A stretch of 64,000 nucleotides of DNA from an uncultured Oxalobacter sp. (GTDB lineage Bacteria; Pseudomonadota; Gammaproteobacteria; Burkholderiales; Burkholderiaceae_D). The first letter of the stretch is position 1; every line of letters begins with the position of its first letter. The notes below the pieces were generated by a model. It was not told where the DNA came from, did no database searches, and saw only the letters and a list, made by a program, of their open reading frames with translations. The stretch spans positions 1-64,000 of the forward strand of contig CAKQQG010000005.1 in assembly GCA_934270705.1 (NCBI GenBank), read 5' to 3'. This document shows, piece by piece, positions 32,129-42,148 of this stretch. Made by a program: the position numbers and the translations under genes.

Positions 32129-32908
32129 TCAACATTTTTCACCGGAATCGGCCGACTTGTCGATCCAGATACCGGTCGCCATTCTGCCTGTCACCCCATC
32201 GCGGCGGTAAGAATAAAAACGCGACTCGTCAGATACCGTACAAAACCCGCCGCCATAAACTTGCATGACGCCCGCCTGACGCAAGGTCAGTCGTGCCAGC
32301 GCATAAATATCAGCCAGATATTTTCCGTCCGCTCCCGTGCGCTTTTCAAACGCGACCGACAAATGCCTGTCTTTTTGCAAAAAAGCTTCCCGTACATCCT
32401 CACCGACTTCAAAGGCATCGGGACCGATGGCTGGCCCCAGCCATGCCATGATGTCCGCCCCTTTCTTTTCGCTGATCGCCCTCACGGTATTTTCCAGCAC
32501 ACCGGCAGCCAGTCCACGCCAGCCCGCATGGGCTGCTGCGACAGCTTTTCCGTCACGTCTGCATAGCAGAACAGGAAGGCAATCCGCCGTCATGATGACG
32601 CACACCACATCCGGACAGCACGCAAACGAAGCATCTGCGTCGGGTGCATCGCCGGAACGGGATGCATCGACGACACGATTGCCGTGTACCTGATTGAGCC
32701 AGACCGGTTCGGAAGGCAGAAACCGTCTGAGCAGCGCCCTGTTTTCACGCACGATGTGTGCATCGTCTCCCACATGCATGCCCAGATTCAGTCCACCCGC
32801 ACTCTTTTGGTGCCCATGATAGGGCATTTCGCTCAATCCGCCTGAACGCACGGTGGAAAACGCACGGACGCATGAAGGCGCAGGCCAGTCAGGAATAATC
32901 GGATTCAT
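32129..32908 (-). CDS. pgeF: Peptidoglycan editing factor / laccase-domain (YfiH) protein
   Basis: 259 residues. The zinc or copper ligands of the family are visible in [25 protein letters not shown] and [19 protein letters not shown]. Family members have been reported as peptidoglycan editing factors and as purine nucleoside phosphorylase/adenosine deaminase enzymes; older labels call them polyphenol oxidases. Its start overlaps the 3' end of rluD by 20 bases, an arrangement common in proteobacteria. A AAGGA site is present 10 bases before ATG 32908. Confidence 0.92.
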   Translation of the reverse strand: MNPIIPDWPAPSCVRAFSTVRSGGLSEMPYHGHQKSAGGLNLGMHVGDDAHIVRENRALLRRFLPSEPVWLNQVHGNRVVDASRSGDAPDADASFACCPDVVCVIMTADCLPVLLCRRDGKAVAAAHAGWRGLAAGVLENTVRAISEKKGADIMAWLGPAIGPDAFEVGEDVREAFLQKDRHLSVAFEKRTGADGKYLADIYALARLTLRQAGVMQVYGGGFCTVSDESRFYSYRRDGVTGRMATGIWIDKSADSGEKC

Positions 32909-33911
32909 ACCATTGATCCTTTTCGGAAATCGTCGCCTGCTCCAGCAACTCGCGTATGTCGTCCGGCAATCGTGCCACCCATCCGTACATCCGGTTTTCT
33001 TCCGGATGCATCAATCCGAGGCGGAAAGCGTGCAACGCCTGACGGTGAAAAAACGCGCCAGCCCGTGCTTTTCCATACAATGGATCGCCGACTAGCGGAA
33101 ACCCCGCGAACTGCATGTGCACACGGATCTGATGGGTTCTTCCGGTTTCCAGCCGGCATTTTATCAGGCTGACCGGATTGCCATGATACACACCGGTTTC
33201 CAGCCGGCGAAAGTGCGTCACTGCCGGTTTGCCGGACGCCGTCTGCACGACAGCCATTCTGACCCTGTCCCGCGGATGCCGTCCGACAGGCTGATCGACC
33301 GTACCCGACGCCGGCGCTTCCCCCCATACCAGCGCCAGATATTCCCGCCTGACATCCCTGGCCTGCAACTGCCGGACAAGATGCGTTTGCGCTTCCAGTG
33401 TTTTGGCCACGACCATCAACCCGCTGGTTTCCTTGTCCAGCCGATGCACGATGCCTGCTCTGGGAATCGCGGCATTGCCGGGAAAGCGGTGCAATATACC
33501 GTTAAGCAGTGTCCTGGACCAGTTACCGGCAGCAGGATGGACAACCAGCCCGGCCGGCTTGTCCACGACAACAAGCGTCCTATCCTCGAATACGACCGGA
33601 AAATCGACAGGTTCCGGCGTGAAGGCCAGTTCTTCTTCCGCCTGCTGCGGCCATACGGCGATTGTTTCATCTCCGACCATATTCTGCCGTACTTGCGCAG
33701 GCCTGCCATCGACCGTGACATGACCGTCAGCGATCCAGCGCTGGATGCGACTTCGGGAATATTGCGGAAGCCGTCTGGCAAGAATCTTGTCCAGCCGCTC
33801 TCCCCCTTCCCTCAGGGATAAAACAAACCTGACCGGTTCCTGTTCTGTTAATATCTCATCTTCGTCCGCTACCGGCATGTTTTCAGGCGAACGATCCGTT
33901 TTTTCGAACAC
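32889..33911 (-). CDS. rluD: 23S rRNA pseudouridine synthase (1911/1915/1917 type)
   Basis: 340 residues from a GTG at 33911 with AGGA seven bases upstream; ATG 33878 is an alternative. An S4 RNA-binding domain comes first ([30 protein letters not shown]). The catalytic domain has [18 protein letters not shown] with the nucleophilic Asp, and the C-terminal [16 protein letters not shown] [14 protein letters not shown]. It converts three uridines in helix 69 of 23S rRNA. It is divergent from bamD, as in most Burkholderiales. Confidence 0.94.
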   Translation of the reverse strand: MFEKTDRSPENMPVADEDEILTEQEPVRFVLSLREGGERLDKILARRLPQYSRSRIQRWIADGHVTVDGRPAQVRQNMVGDETIAVWPQQAEEELAFTPEPVDFPVVFEDRTLVVVDKPAGLVVHPAAGNWSRTLLNGILHRFPGNAAIPRAGIVHRLDKETSGLMVVAKTLEAQTHLVRQLQARDVRREYLALVWGEAPASGTVDQPVGRHPRDRVRMAVVQTASGKPAVTHFRRLETGVYHGNPVSLIKCRLETGRTHQIRVHMQFAGFPLVGDPLYGKARAGAFFHRQALHAFRLGLMHPEENRMYGWVARLPDDIRELLEQATISEKDQWYESDYS

Positions 33912-33927
33912 AGTAAATCCTATCGGC

Positions 33928-33933
33928 TATAAT
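33928..33933 (+). promoter_or_regulatory. Candidate -10 element for bamD
   Basis: A perfect TATAAT at 33928-33933, about 47 bp upstream of the bamD ATG. No good -35 hexamer at the usual distance; TTCGAA at 33903-33908 is the nearest candidate (19 bases). The site lies in the bamD/rluD divergent region. Confidence 0.4.
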
Positions 33934-33979
33934 TCTGAAACCAAACGTTTTTCCGGCCTATTTGCCATCTGCCAACATC

Positions 33980-34777
33980 ATGCGAAAGAACCTGTTAAAG
34001 CTGTTTGCCGTATTTTTGGCCTTTTCACTGTCGGCCTGCGGCATGCTTCCTGACAAAATCGACGAAACAGCATCCTGGCCCGCAGGCAAATTGTATCGCG
34101 AAGCGAAAGAGGAAATGCGCGGTGGCAATTACGAAAAAGCCATCGAATACTACGAAAAACTCGAATCACGCTATCCATTCGGCGTTTTCGCGCAACAGGC
34201 CCAGATCGATATCGCCTACGCCTATTACCGCGACAACGAGCCGGCACAGGCGCTGGCAGCGGTCGAACGTTTCATCAAGCTGCATCCGAACCACCCGAAT
34301 ATCGACTATATGTATTATCTGCGCGGGTTGATCAATTTCAACGACCGCGTCGGCCTGATGAACTTCGCGTTCCGGCAGGATTTGTCCGAACGTGATCCGA
34401 AAGCCGCCCAGGATGCATTCGATTCGTTCAAGCTGCTGGTATCTCGCTATCCGGACAGCGTTTACTCACGGGATGCGATTTACCGCATGCGTTATCTTGT
34501 CACGATGCTGGCGAAATACGAAGTGCATGTGGCCAAGTATTATTTCCGGCGCGGCGCCTATCTGGCTGCCGCCAATCGCGCGCAGCGCGCCATCACCAAC
34601 TACCCCGATTCAGCCGTTGCCGAAGAAGCGCTTTATATCCTGGTCGAATCCTACAAGAAACTGGGCCTCTACGACTTGAGCGACGATGCCAACCGGATTT
34701 TCAAACAGAATTTTCCGGACAGCAAGATTCCATACGGCGGCAATGTCGAGGACAATCCCTGGTGGCAATTCTGGTAA
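33980..34777 (+). CDS. bamD: Outer membrane assembly lipoprotein BamD (ComL)
   Basis: 265 residues from ATG 33980. A lipoprotein signal peptide ends in the lipobox LSAC, Cys20, with Gly21, which directs it to the outer membrane. Five TPR-like repeats follow, with AKEEMRGGNYEKAIEYYEKL, YPFGVFAQQAQIDIAYAYY and YPDSVYSRDAIYRM. It is the essential partner of BamA in folding outer-membrane beta-barrels, which would include the autotransporter of this window. Divergent from rluD. Confidence 0.95.
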   Translation: MRKNLLKLFAVFLAFSLSACGMLPDKIDETASWPAGKLYREAKEEMRGGNYEKAIEYYEKLESRYPFGVFAQQAQIDIAYAYYRDNEPAQALAAVERFIKLHPNHPNIDYMYYLRGLINFNDRVGLMNFAFRQDLSERDPKAAQDAFDSFKLLVSRYPDSVYSRDAIYRMRYLVTMLAKYEVHVAKYYFRRGAYLAAANRAQRAITNYPDSAVAEEALYILVESYKKLGLYDLSDDANRIFKQNFPDSKIPYGGNVEDNPWWQFW

Positions 34778-34789
34778 TGCGCCACATAG

Positions 34790-35476
34790 ATGGCAACCAC
34801 CCGCGACATGAAACGTATCGCTATGACCCCACTGGCACAAAACGTAACCGCAAGCTCACTGTTTACCGTCACCGCGCCGTCCGGCGCGGGGAAATCGTCC
34901 CTGCTTTCCGCACTGATCCGTCAGGATCCGTCGTTGCGCCTTTCCATATCGCACACGACCCGGCCACCGCGTCCGGGCGAACAAAACGGACGTGAATACC
35001 ACTTCACGACTGTCGATAATTTCAGAAAACGGCTTGACGCAGACGAATTTCTCGAATATGCCATCGTTCACGGAAATTACTATGGCACATCGAAACTGTC
35101 CGTTCTCGACCAGATCACCGCAGGTCATGATACCTTGCTGGAAATCGACTGGCAGGGTGCGCGGCAAATTCGCCGTCTGTTCCCCGAAACGGTCAGTGTT
35201 TTCATCCTGCCGCCCTCGATCGCGGTTCTCGAGGACCGTCTGAAAAAGCGTGGACAGGATTCACCCGAAATCATCCGGCAACGTATCGAGGCAGCAGACG
35301 AAGAAATACGGCATGCCTGCGAGGCCGATTATGTTATTATCAACACCGATTTCGATCTGGCCTTGTCGAAACTGGCCTCCATCGTCGAGGCGGCACGTTG
35401 CCGGACGGCACTGCAAGCCATCCGGAACCGCGAACTGTTTTTGCAGTTCGGTATCGTTCAGCCCGACCATCATTAG
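34790..35476 (+). CDS. gmk: Guanylate kinase
   Basis: 228 residues from ATG 34790; ATGs at 34808 and 34823 are alternative starts and none has a clear Shine-Dalgarno sequence, so 10 or so extra N-terminal residues may not be real. The P-loop is TAPSGAGKSSLL (about 28-39), and the GMP-binding SHTTRPPRPGEQNGREYHF is complete. LEIDWQGARQIRRLFP follows. It phosphorylates GMP to GDP. gmk-rpoZ-spoT is the usual order in beta- and gammaproteobacteria; it begins 12 bp after bamD. Confidence 0.95.
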   Translation: MATTRDMKRIAMTPLAQNVTASSLFTVTAPSGAGKSSLLSALIRQDPSLRLSISHTTRPPRPGEQNGREYHFTTVDNFRKRLDADEFLEYAIVHGNYYGTSKLSVLDQITAGHDTLLEIDWQGARQIRRLFPETVSVFILPPSIAVLEDRLKKRGQDSPEIIRQRIEAADEEIRHACEADYVIINTDFDLALSKLASIVEAARCRTALQAIRNRELFLQFGIVQPDHH

Positions 35477-35508
35477 ACCGGAATCCCGATCTGTTTTGAA
35501 AGAATAAA

Positions 35509-35712
35509 ATGGCACGTATTACAATTGAAGATTGTCTGAAAAAAATCCCCAATCGCTTCGAACTGACGCTTTGCGCGACTTATCGCGCCCGCCAGTTGTT
35601 GCAGGGACACACTCCCAAGGTGGAAGCCAAGGATAAAATGACGGTTTTGGCATTGCGCGAAATCGCCGCTGGTAAAATTGGTCTTGAAATGCTGAAAAAG
35701 GTGCCGAGCTAA
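35509..35712 (+). CDS. rpoZ: RNA polymerase omega subunit
   Basis: 67 residues, the short form usual in Burkholderiales. It begins [20 protein letters not shown] and contains [11 protein letters not shown]. It helps assemble RNA polymerase by chaperoning beta-prime and forms part of one (p)ppGpp-binding site. It lies between gmk (32 bp gap) and spoT (77 bp gap), linking the enzyme to the stringent-response gene. Confidence 0.97.
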   Translation: MARITIEDCLKKIPNRFELTLCATYRARQLLQGHTPKVEAKDKMTVLALREIAAGKIGLEMLKKVPS

Positions 35713-35789
35713 ACGCTGGTGTTCCTGCAAGCCCCAAGAGGGCGCGTTTTGCCTGGCGGTTATCCCATTCACAAGACTGAGGGAGCGTT

Positions 35790-38054
35790 ATGATGTCAAC
35801 CGAAACCGCTTTATCGACCGGTCAGGCTCAAACCACCATCGCTGATCCGACTACGCTGCCTGCCGTATCGCAGGATGGCGGGACGTTTGTCACGCCGGTT
35901 TTCACCAGACCGAAAGTCGTCACTTTTTCCCACCTGGCGCAAAAACTGGAAAAATACATTTCGCCTGCCGACATGAAACGGATTCTGGAGGCTTTCCGTT
36001 TCGCTGATGAAAAGCATCTCGGTCAGATCCGCAAATCCGGTGATCCCTATATTTCGCATCCGTTGGCTGTGGCCGAAATCTGCGCCGACTGGAAGCTGGA
36101 TGCACAAGCCATCATGGCCGCCCTGTTGCATGATGTAGTCGAAGATCAGGGGGTTACGCTGGAAGAACTGATCGAACGCTTCGGCGCACCTGTCGCCGCC
36201 ATGGTGGACGGTCTGTCAAAACTGGAAAAACTCCAGTTCAAGACACATGTCGATGCACAGGGAGAAAATTTCCGCAAAATGCTCCTGGCCATGGCACGCG
36301 ATGTACGAGTCATCCTGATCAAGCTGGCTGACAGACTGCACAACATGCGCACGCTGGACGTGATGAACCGCCCGAAACGCTACCGGATCGCACGCGAAAC
36401 CATGGAAGTCTATGTTCCTATCGCGCACCGTCTCGGCATCAACAATCTCTATCGTGAAATGCAGGATCTCGCGTTTCGCAACATGTATCCGTTCCGTTAC
36501 GATACGATTGCCAAAGCGATCAAGGCCTCACGCAGCAACCGGCGCGCCCTGATCGGGAAAGTGCATGATGCCGTCAGCAGTGCGCTGGAGAAAAACGGTA
36601 TCCATGCTGAAATCTACGGTCGTGAAAAGACGCTGTATGGTATCTACCGTCGAATGCGCAGCCAGAATCTCTCGTTTTCACAGGTTCTGGACATTTACGG
36701 ATTCCGCATTGTCGTCGATACCCTTCCGCAATGTTACATGACGCTGGGTGTACTCCACGCACTCTACAAACCCATTCCCGGCAAGGTGCAGGACTACATC
36801 GCCATACCGAAACTGAACAACTACCAGTCACTGCACACCAGCCTGGTCGGGCCTTACGGCACACCGGTCGAATTCCAGATCAGAACGCATGAAATGCACC
36901 ATGTCGCCGAAACCGGCGTGGCGGCGCACTGGCTGTACAAAACGGAAAACGAAACGCTGACCGATTTGCAGAAACACAGTCTCGGCTGGCTCCAGTCATT
37001 GCTGGACATCCAGCAGCAAACCGGCAATTCTGCCGAATTCATCGAACACGTCAAGGTCGATCTGTTTCCGGATTCGGTTTATGTGTTCACCCCGAAAGCC
37101 AAGATCATCGCCTTGCCACGTGCCGCCACGGCGCTGGATTTCGCCTACAACATCCACTCCGACATCGGCGACCATACCGCTTCGGTCAAGATCAACAACA
37201 GCGTGGTACCGCTGAGAACCGAATTGCAAAACGGCGACATCGTGGAAGTCATCACCTCGCCGAACGCCCATCCGACACCGTCATGGCTTGAGTTCGTCCG
37301 CACCGGCAAGGCTCGTTCACGTATCAGAAGTTATCTGCGATCCATCAATCTGGCCGACTCGATCAAACTGGGACAGCGTCTGTTGCGTCAATCCCTGCAA
37401 TCCATCCATCTCAACGAAACGGACATTCCCAAGCAAGTATTCGACAGGCTGTTGTACGAAACCGGCTCGAAAACGATGGACGATATTTATACCGATATCG
37501 GCACCGGAAAACGGTTGGCCATACTGGTTTCCAGACGAATCGCCAGTCTGATCGAGGAAATCAGTCGCAAACAGGGTATTGCGGCAAGCGAAGAAGAACC
37601 CCAGAAAATCGAACCGGTCATCATCTACGGCAGCGAAGGGATCAATGTCCAGCTGGCGACATGCTGTTTGCCGATTCCGGGTGATTCCATCATCGGCGAA
37701 CTCAATATGACCCACGGTCTCGTCGTTCATAACGCCGAATGCCCGCAAGCCAAAAAACTGATTGCACGCGAACCGGACAAATGGATCGACGTCAATTGGG
37801 GGGAAGACCTGAACCGCAGTTTCGACTGTTATCTGCGCTTGCTTGTCGTCGAGGAAAAAGGCATTTTGGCACGCGTCACTTCCGAAATCAGTGGTTCGGA
37901 CGCCAATATCACGGCGGTCGAAATGGAAACACAAGGCGAATTCAACCTGCTCAAATTCACCATCCAGGTCGAAAACCGGGTGCATCTGGCACGCCTGCTG
38001 CGCCGCGTCAGGCACGTACCCGGCGTCAAGAAGGTCGGCCGGGACCATATCTGA
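35790..38054 (+). CDS. spoT: Bifunctional (p)ppGpp synthetase/hydrolase SpoT
   Basis: 754 residues (ATG 35790 or the next codon; GAGGGAG site upstream). The HD hydrolase domain is intact: GDPYISHPLAVAEICADW and ALLHDVVEDQGVT. The synthetase domain has GREKTLYGIYRRM, the Asp in DIYGFRIVVD and FQIRTHEMHHVAETGVAAHW. The motif usually written RxKD reads GKVQDYIA and the usual NGYQSLHT reads NNYQSLHT, two substitutions at or next to the active site. TGS (FTPKAKIIALPRAATALDFA) and a C-terminal ACT domain are present. It controls (p)ppGpp together with RelA at 55329. Confidence 0.94.
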   Translation: MMSTETALSTGQAQTTIADPTTLPAVSQDGGTFVTPVFTRPKVVTFSHLAQKLEKYISPADMKRILEAFRFADEKHLGQIRKSGDPYISHPLAVAEICADWKLDAQAIMAALLHDVVEDQGVTLEELIERFGAPVAAMVDGLSKLEKLQFKTHVDAQGENFRKMLLAMARDVRVILIKLADRLHNMRTLDVMNRPKRYRIARETMEVYVPIAHRLGINNLYREMQDLAFRNMYPFRYDTIAKAIKASRSNRRALIGKVHDAVSSALEKNGIHAEIYGREKTLYGIYRRMRSQNLSFSQVLDIYGFRIVVDTLPQCYMTLGVLHALYKPIPGKVQDYIAIPKLNNYQSLHTSLVGPYGTPVEFQIRTHEMHHVAETGVAAHWLYKTENETLTDLQKHSLGWLQSLLDIQQQTGNSAEFIEHVKVDLFPDSVYVFTPKAKIIALPRAATALDFAYNIHSDIGDHTASVKINNSVVPLRTELQNGDIVEVITSPNAHPTPSWLEFVRTGKARSRIRSYLRSINLADSIKLGQRLLRQSLQSIHLNETDIPKQVFDRLLYETGSKTMDDIYTDIGTGKRLAILVSRRIASLIEEISRKQGIAASEEEPQKIEPVIIYGSEGINVQLATCCLPIPGDSIIGELNMTHGLVVHNAECPQAKKLIAREPDKWIDVNWGEDLNRSFDCYLRLLVVEEKGILARVTSEISGSDANITAVEMETQGEFNLLKFTIQVENRVHLARLLRRVRHVPGVKKVGRDHI

Positions 38055-38068
38055 CGGACAGTCCCGGC
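38038..38068. terminator. Hairpin between convergent spoT and tyrS
   Basis: GCCGGGAC (38038-38045) pairs with GTCCCGGC (38061-38068), 8 bp with a 15-base loop, spanning the spoT stop codon and the 23 bp gap before the tyrS stop. No T run on either side, so it is at best a weak or Rho-assisted terminator. Confidence 0.4.
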
Positions 38069-38077
38069 GATGTACGG

Positions 38078-39325
38078 TCAGTTCAGGGTTACTCTGGCAA
38101 ACTTGCGTTTGCCGACCTGAACGACGAACGTACCGGCCTGGAGTTTCAACCCACGATCGCTGACCGTGACGCTATCGACACGAACCCCTCCCTGATCGAC
38201 GAGTCTCAGCGCTTCCGATGTAGATGCGCACAGGCCTGCCTTTTTCAGCAACTGCCCGATTCCCAGCGGCGCACCCGACAGCGAGACTGACGGAATATCG
38301 TCCGGTATGCCGCCACGTGAACGCGCGACAAAATCTTCCAGCGCCGCATCGGCGACCGCTTTGGAGTGGAAACGGGTGACGATTTCCTTGCACAGTTCCA
38401 CCTTGACGTCACGCGGATTGCGCCCGTTGGCGACTTCCTCTTTCAGTCGGGCGATTTCCTGTATGGAGCGGAACGACAGCAGATCGTAATAACGCCACAT
38501 CATCTCATCGGAAATACTCATCAGTTTTCCGAACATGACATTGCCGGGTTCGGTAATCCCGACATAATTGCCTTTGGACTTGGACATCTTTTCCACGCCG
38601 TCAAGCCCTTCAAGCAACGGCATGGTCAAAATGCATTGGGGTTCCTGTCCGTACAGACGTTGAAGTTCGCGTCCGACCAGCAAATTGAATTTCTGGTCCG
38701 TTCCCCCCAGTTCCAGATCGGATTTCAGCGCGACTGAATCGTATCCCTGCATCAACGGATAGAGCAATTCATGCACGGAAATGGGATAACCGTTCTTGAA
38801 ACGCTTGGCGAAATCGTCACGTTCCATAATCCGTGCCAGCGTATATTGCGATGCCAGCTGGATCATGCCACGTGCCCCCAGCGCGTCACTCCATTCGGAG
38901 TTGTAACGAATCTCCGTTTTTTCCGGATCAAGCACCAGACTTGCCTGAGCGAAATAAGTCATGGCATTTTCCTTGACCTGTTCACGGGTCAACGGTGGCC
39001 GTGTCACGTTGCGTCCGCTCGGATCGCCGATCATGGACGTGAAATCACCGATCAGAAAAATCACCACATGCCCCAGATCCTGGAGCTGGCGCATCTTGTT
39101 CAGGACAACGGTATGTCCAAGATGGAGATCCGGCGCCGTGGGATCCAGTCCCAGTTTGATTCGCAGCGGTTTGCCCGTCTTTTCGGAACGGGCGAGTTTC
39201 TGTGCAAATTCGGATTCGATCAACAGTTCGTCACAACCTCTCAGAGTAATTGCCATCGCTTCCCTGACGGCATCGGACAAGGGCAATTCCTCCACGGACT
39301 CAGACGCGGAAATTTTTTCGTTCAT
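38078..39325 (-). CDS. tyrS: Tyrosyl-tRNA synthetase
   Basis: 415 residues, class I. The HIGH motif is HLGH in [20 protein letters not shown] and the KMSKS loop is [13 protein letters not shown]. The C-terminal S4-like RNA-binding domain contains [17 protein letters not shown]. It is the TyrRS form (TyrZ-like) of about 410 residues found in betaproteobacteria. It is convergent with spoT and divergent from the M23 peptidase gene. Confidence 0.97.
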   Translation of the reverse strand: MNEKISASESVEELPLSDAVREAMAITLRGCDELLIESEFAQKLARSEKTGKPLRIKLGLDPTAPDLHLGHTVVLNKMRQLQDLGHVVIFLIGDFTSMIGDPSGRNVTRPPLTREQVKENAMTYFAQASLVLDPEKTEIRYNSEWSDALGARGMIQLASQYTLARIMERDDFAKRFKNGYPISVHELLYPLMQGYDSVALKSDLELGGTDQKFNLLVGRELQRLYGQEPQCILTMPLLEGLDGVEKMSKSKGNYVGITEPGNVMFGKLMSISDEMMWRYYDLLSFRSIQEIARLKEEVANGRNPRDVKVELCKEIVTRFHSKAVADAALEDFVARSRGGIPDDIPSVSLSGAPLGIGQLLKKAGLCASTSEALRLVDQGGVRVDSVTVSDRGLKLQAGTFVVQVGKRKFARVTLN

Positions 39326-39350
39326 TTGACTTATTTACGACAGTTTGTAT

Positions 39351-39359
39351 TGATATAAT
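39351..39359 (+). promoter_or_regulatory. Extended -10 promoter for the M23 peptidase / anmK genes
   Basis: TGATATAAT at 39351-39359, the TGnTATAAT extended -10 form, about 95 bp upstream of ATG 39455. A TTGACT at 39326 is 22 bases away, too far for a normal -35. The extended -10 can work without one. Confidence 0.5.
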
Positions 39360-39454
39360 GCTTGCTTAGGCAATTTTGCCACAGGCCAATAACAAGAAAA
39401 GCATCCTGCGCAAAAAAGTCCATTCTAACTGATTGCAGCGACAAGAGGAATTTA

Positions 39455-40816
39455 ATGCGATTTATCGACCGGGCGAAACGTGCCTTGCTGGGTACATCAC
39501 AAAAAACACGCGTTGTCTCACTGGTTTCCCTCTGTTTCGCCTTTATCGCATTCGGTGCCGCCGCCGTGGCACCGGGAACACCTCCGGATACCCGCGATAT
39601 CGCTTTCCGCATGATCGAGGAAGAGGTTTCGCTTCCCTCGCTCGACCGGCAGCTTGACCGGATCAGCAAGGAACAACAGTTTTATACCCGTGAAGAACGC
39701 ATTCGTGCCGGCGATTCGCTCAATACGCTTTTTTCCCGTCTCGGCATCAACGACAAGGCAGCGGCCGACTTCATCCGTACCGACGCACAGGCAAACGACT
39801 TTTTGCATCTGAAAGCCGGTCAGGTCATCCATTCGCAAACCGACAACCGCGGACAGCTTTACATGCTTTCCGCCACCTTGCCTGAGGCAGGTGACCATTC
39901 CCATTCGACAAGCATTGTCCTGACACGTACCGACTCGGGTTTCTCAGCCTTCCGTGAAACCGAGCGTATGGAACGAACCGTCGAAATGCGTTCCGGCATC
40001 ATCCAGTCGTCCCTTTTCGCGGCAACGGATGCTGCCGATGTGCCGGACGCTGTCACCCGACAATTCATCGAACTGTTTTCGACCGACATCAACTTCAATT
40101 CCGATCTCAAACGGGGAGACCGTTTCAATATCGTGTATGAAACCTTCTGGCAAAACGGAAAATTCCTGAAAACCGGCAATATCCTCGCCGCGGAACTGAC
40201 CAACGACGGCACGCCTTATCAGTCCATCTGGTTTGAGCGCAGCCCCAAAAAGGGCGGATACTATGACTTCAACGGGAAATCCCAGAAAAAAGCTTTCCTG
40301 AAATATCCGCTGGAATTTTCCCGTATGTCTTCGGGTTTCTCGATGCGTGTCCATCCCGTCACCGGCCGGGTTCGCCAGCACAAAGGGATTGACTTCGCCG
40401 CGCCGACCGGCACGCCCATCCGCGCTGCCGCCGATGGCGTCATCCATTTTTCCGGCTGGCAAAACGGTTACGGCAACTTCATCGTCCTCAAGCACTGGGG
40501 ACCCTATTCGACAGCCTATGGACATATGAGCCGTATCGCTGCCGGCATGACCAAAGGCAAGAAGGTCAGCCAGGGCGACATCATCGGCTATGTCGGCTCC
40601 ACGGGTCTTAGCACCGGTCCGCATTTGCATTACGAGTTCCGTGTCAACAATGTCCAGCAAAATCCGGCAACCGTGGATATGCCGAACGTGCATCCGTTGA
40701 CGGCTCGTGAAATGATCCGTTTCAAAACGACGCTGGCTGGCATGAAACATCGCTTCGCCCTGATGGACGCCGCATCGGCATCCCGCCAGATCGCCTACAA
40801 CAAACATCGCCGGTAG
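39455..40816 (+). CDS. M23-family murein endopeptidase, membrane-anchored
   Basis: 453 residues from ATG 39455 (AGAGGAA upstream). One N-terminal hydrophobic segment (about 22-45) anchors it in the inner membrane or acts as an uncleaved signal. The middle part has a LysM/OapA-like stretch (RAGDSLNTLFSRLGI). The C-terminal lysostaphin-type domain shows QHKGIDFAAPTGTPIRAA (zinc His and Asp), HWGPYSTAYGHMS and GPHLHYEFRVN. The zinc ligands are all present, so it is probably active against peptidoglycan cross-links. It precedes anmK by 18 bp, a wall-turnover context. Confidence 0.93.
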   Translation: MRFIDRAKRALLGTSQKTRVVSLVSLCFAFIAFGAAAVAPGTPPDTRDIAFRMIEEEVSLPSLDRQLDRISKEQQFYTREERIRAGDSLNTLFSRLGINDKAAADFIRTDAQANDFLHLKAGQVIHSQTDNRGQLYMLSATLPEAGDHSHSTSIVLTRTDSGFSAFRETERMERTVEMRSGIIQSSLFAATDAADVPDAVTRQFIELFSTDINFNSDLKRGDRFNIVYETFWQNGKFLKTGNILAAELTNDGTPYQSIWFERSPKKGGYYDFNGKSQKKAFLKYPLEFSRMSSGFSMRVHPVTGRVRQHKGIDFAAPTGTPIRAAADGVIHFSGWQNGYGNFIVLKHWGPYSTAYGHMSRIAAGMTKGKKVSQGDIIGYVGSTGLSTGPHLHYEFRVNNVQQNPATVDMPNVHPLTAREMIRFKTTLAGMKHRFALMDAASASRQIAYNKHRR

Positions 40817-40834
40817 TATCCTGGCAGGCAGACT

Positions 40835-41962
40835 ATGGCATTGTTCATCGGCATGATGTCAGGCACCAGCCTTGATGGTATCGATGGCATTCTCGTCTCG
40901 TTTCCCGACGATTATCACGGAGGCAAGCTCGATATGCTGGCATCCGCCCATATCCCGTTCGACCTCTCTCTGCGCCAGCGCCTGATGGCGCTGCAACTTC
41001 CGGGCGAAAACGAAATCGAGCGTGAGGCCATGGCCGCCAACCGTCTGGCGACCCTGTATGCCGAAAATGTGAGGAAACTTCTCGAAAAAAGCGGTCTGTC
41101 ACATCAGGATATCCGCGCTATCGGCGTTCATGGACAAACCATCCGTCATCGGCCTGATCTCGGATTCACAAGACAGACGAACAATCCCGCCCTGCTGGCG
41201 GAATTGACCGGCATCGATGTCGTCGCCGACTTTCGCAGTCGTGATGTCGCCGCTGGCGGTCAGGGAGCGCCACTGGTACCCGCTTTTCATCAGGCCGTAT
41301 TCGGGGACGACATCATTTGCAGAACCGTCGTCAACATCGGCGGCATCGCCAATATCAGCATCCTCGATCCTGCCGGTTTCGTCTCGGGGTTCGATACCGG
41401 ACCGGGAAACATGCTGCTCGACGCATGGATTCAATCCTGCAAAAACCAACCCTACGATATCGACGGTTCGTGGGGCAGAAGCGGCCGATATTCGGAAACA
41501 CTGCTCGATACAATGCTCGCTGAACCCTTTTTCCGGCAGTTGCCGCCGAAAAGCACCGGCCGCGACCTGTTCAATCTGGCATGGCTGCGTGACAAACTGT
41601 TCCAGTCATCGATGACAGACAAACTCGGACAGGAAGATGTCCAAGCGACGCTGACACTGTTGACCGCGACCTCGATCGCACACGCCATTCACCGCTATGC
41701 GCCAAAGACCCGGCAGGTTTATGTTTGCGGCGGCGGTGCCAGAAACCGTTTTCTGATGGAACTGCTCGAAGACAGGTTGCGAGACGGCGACTATCCGATA
41801 TCACTGGCTACAAGCGAAACGCTGGGCATCGACCCCATGCACGTCGAATCGCTGGCTTTCGCATGGCTGGCATACCGTTTCACGCACAGGCTTCACGGCA
41901 ATCTGCCATCGGTAACCGGCGCGACTTCCGGCCGGATTCTGGGTGCGCTTTATCCTGCCTGA
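40835..41962 (+). CDS. anmK: Anhydro-N-acetylmuramic acid kinase
   Basis: 375 residues. It phosphorylates and opens 1,6-anhydro-MurNAc released in cell-wall recycling. Motifs are GMMSGTSLDGIDGILVSF at the N-terminus, GVHGQTIRHRP, NIGGIANISIL and GFDTGPGNMLLDAWI, and CGGGARNRFLM near the C-terminus. Size matches the family (365-380). AGGC lies upstream. Following the M23 peptidase, it fits a wall-recycling unit. Confidence 0.96.
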   Translation: MALFIGMMSGTSLDGIDGILVSFPDDYHGGKLDMLASAHIPFDLSLRQRLMALQLPGENEIEREAMAANRLATLYAENVRKLLEKSGLSHQDIRAIGVHGQTIRHRPDLGFTRQTNNPALLAELTGIDVVADFRSRDVAAGGQGAPLVPAFHQAVFGDDIICRTVVNIGGIANISILDPAGFVSGFDTGPGNMLLDAWIQSCKNQPYDIDGSWGRSGRYSETLLDTMLAEPFFRQLPPKSTGRDLFNLAWLRDKLFQSSMTDKLGQEDVQATLTLLTATSIAHAIHRYAPKTRQVYVCGGGARNRFLMELLEDRLRDGDYPISLATSETLGIDPMHVESLAFAWLAYRFTHRLHGNLPSVTGATSGRILGALYPA

Positions 41963-42148
41963 ACGGATTTTCTCCTTGACGGCACGACATGGGCAATTAT
42001 GCCGTACTCCCGCCACAGGAATGTTTCCCGTTACGACTTCATACCTGTCGGGCAATGCCGGCCCCATCATTCCGGCAATATCTTTTAAAATATGTTTTTT
42101 CATGACTTCACTTGCGGTTTGCACCAACCATCTCACAAGGAAATCCTG

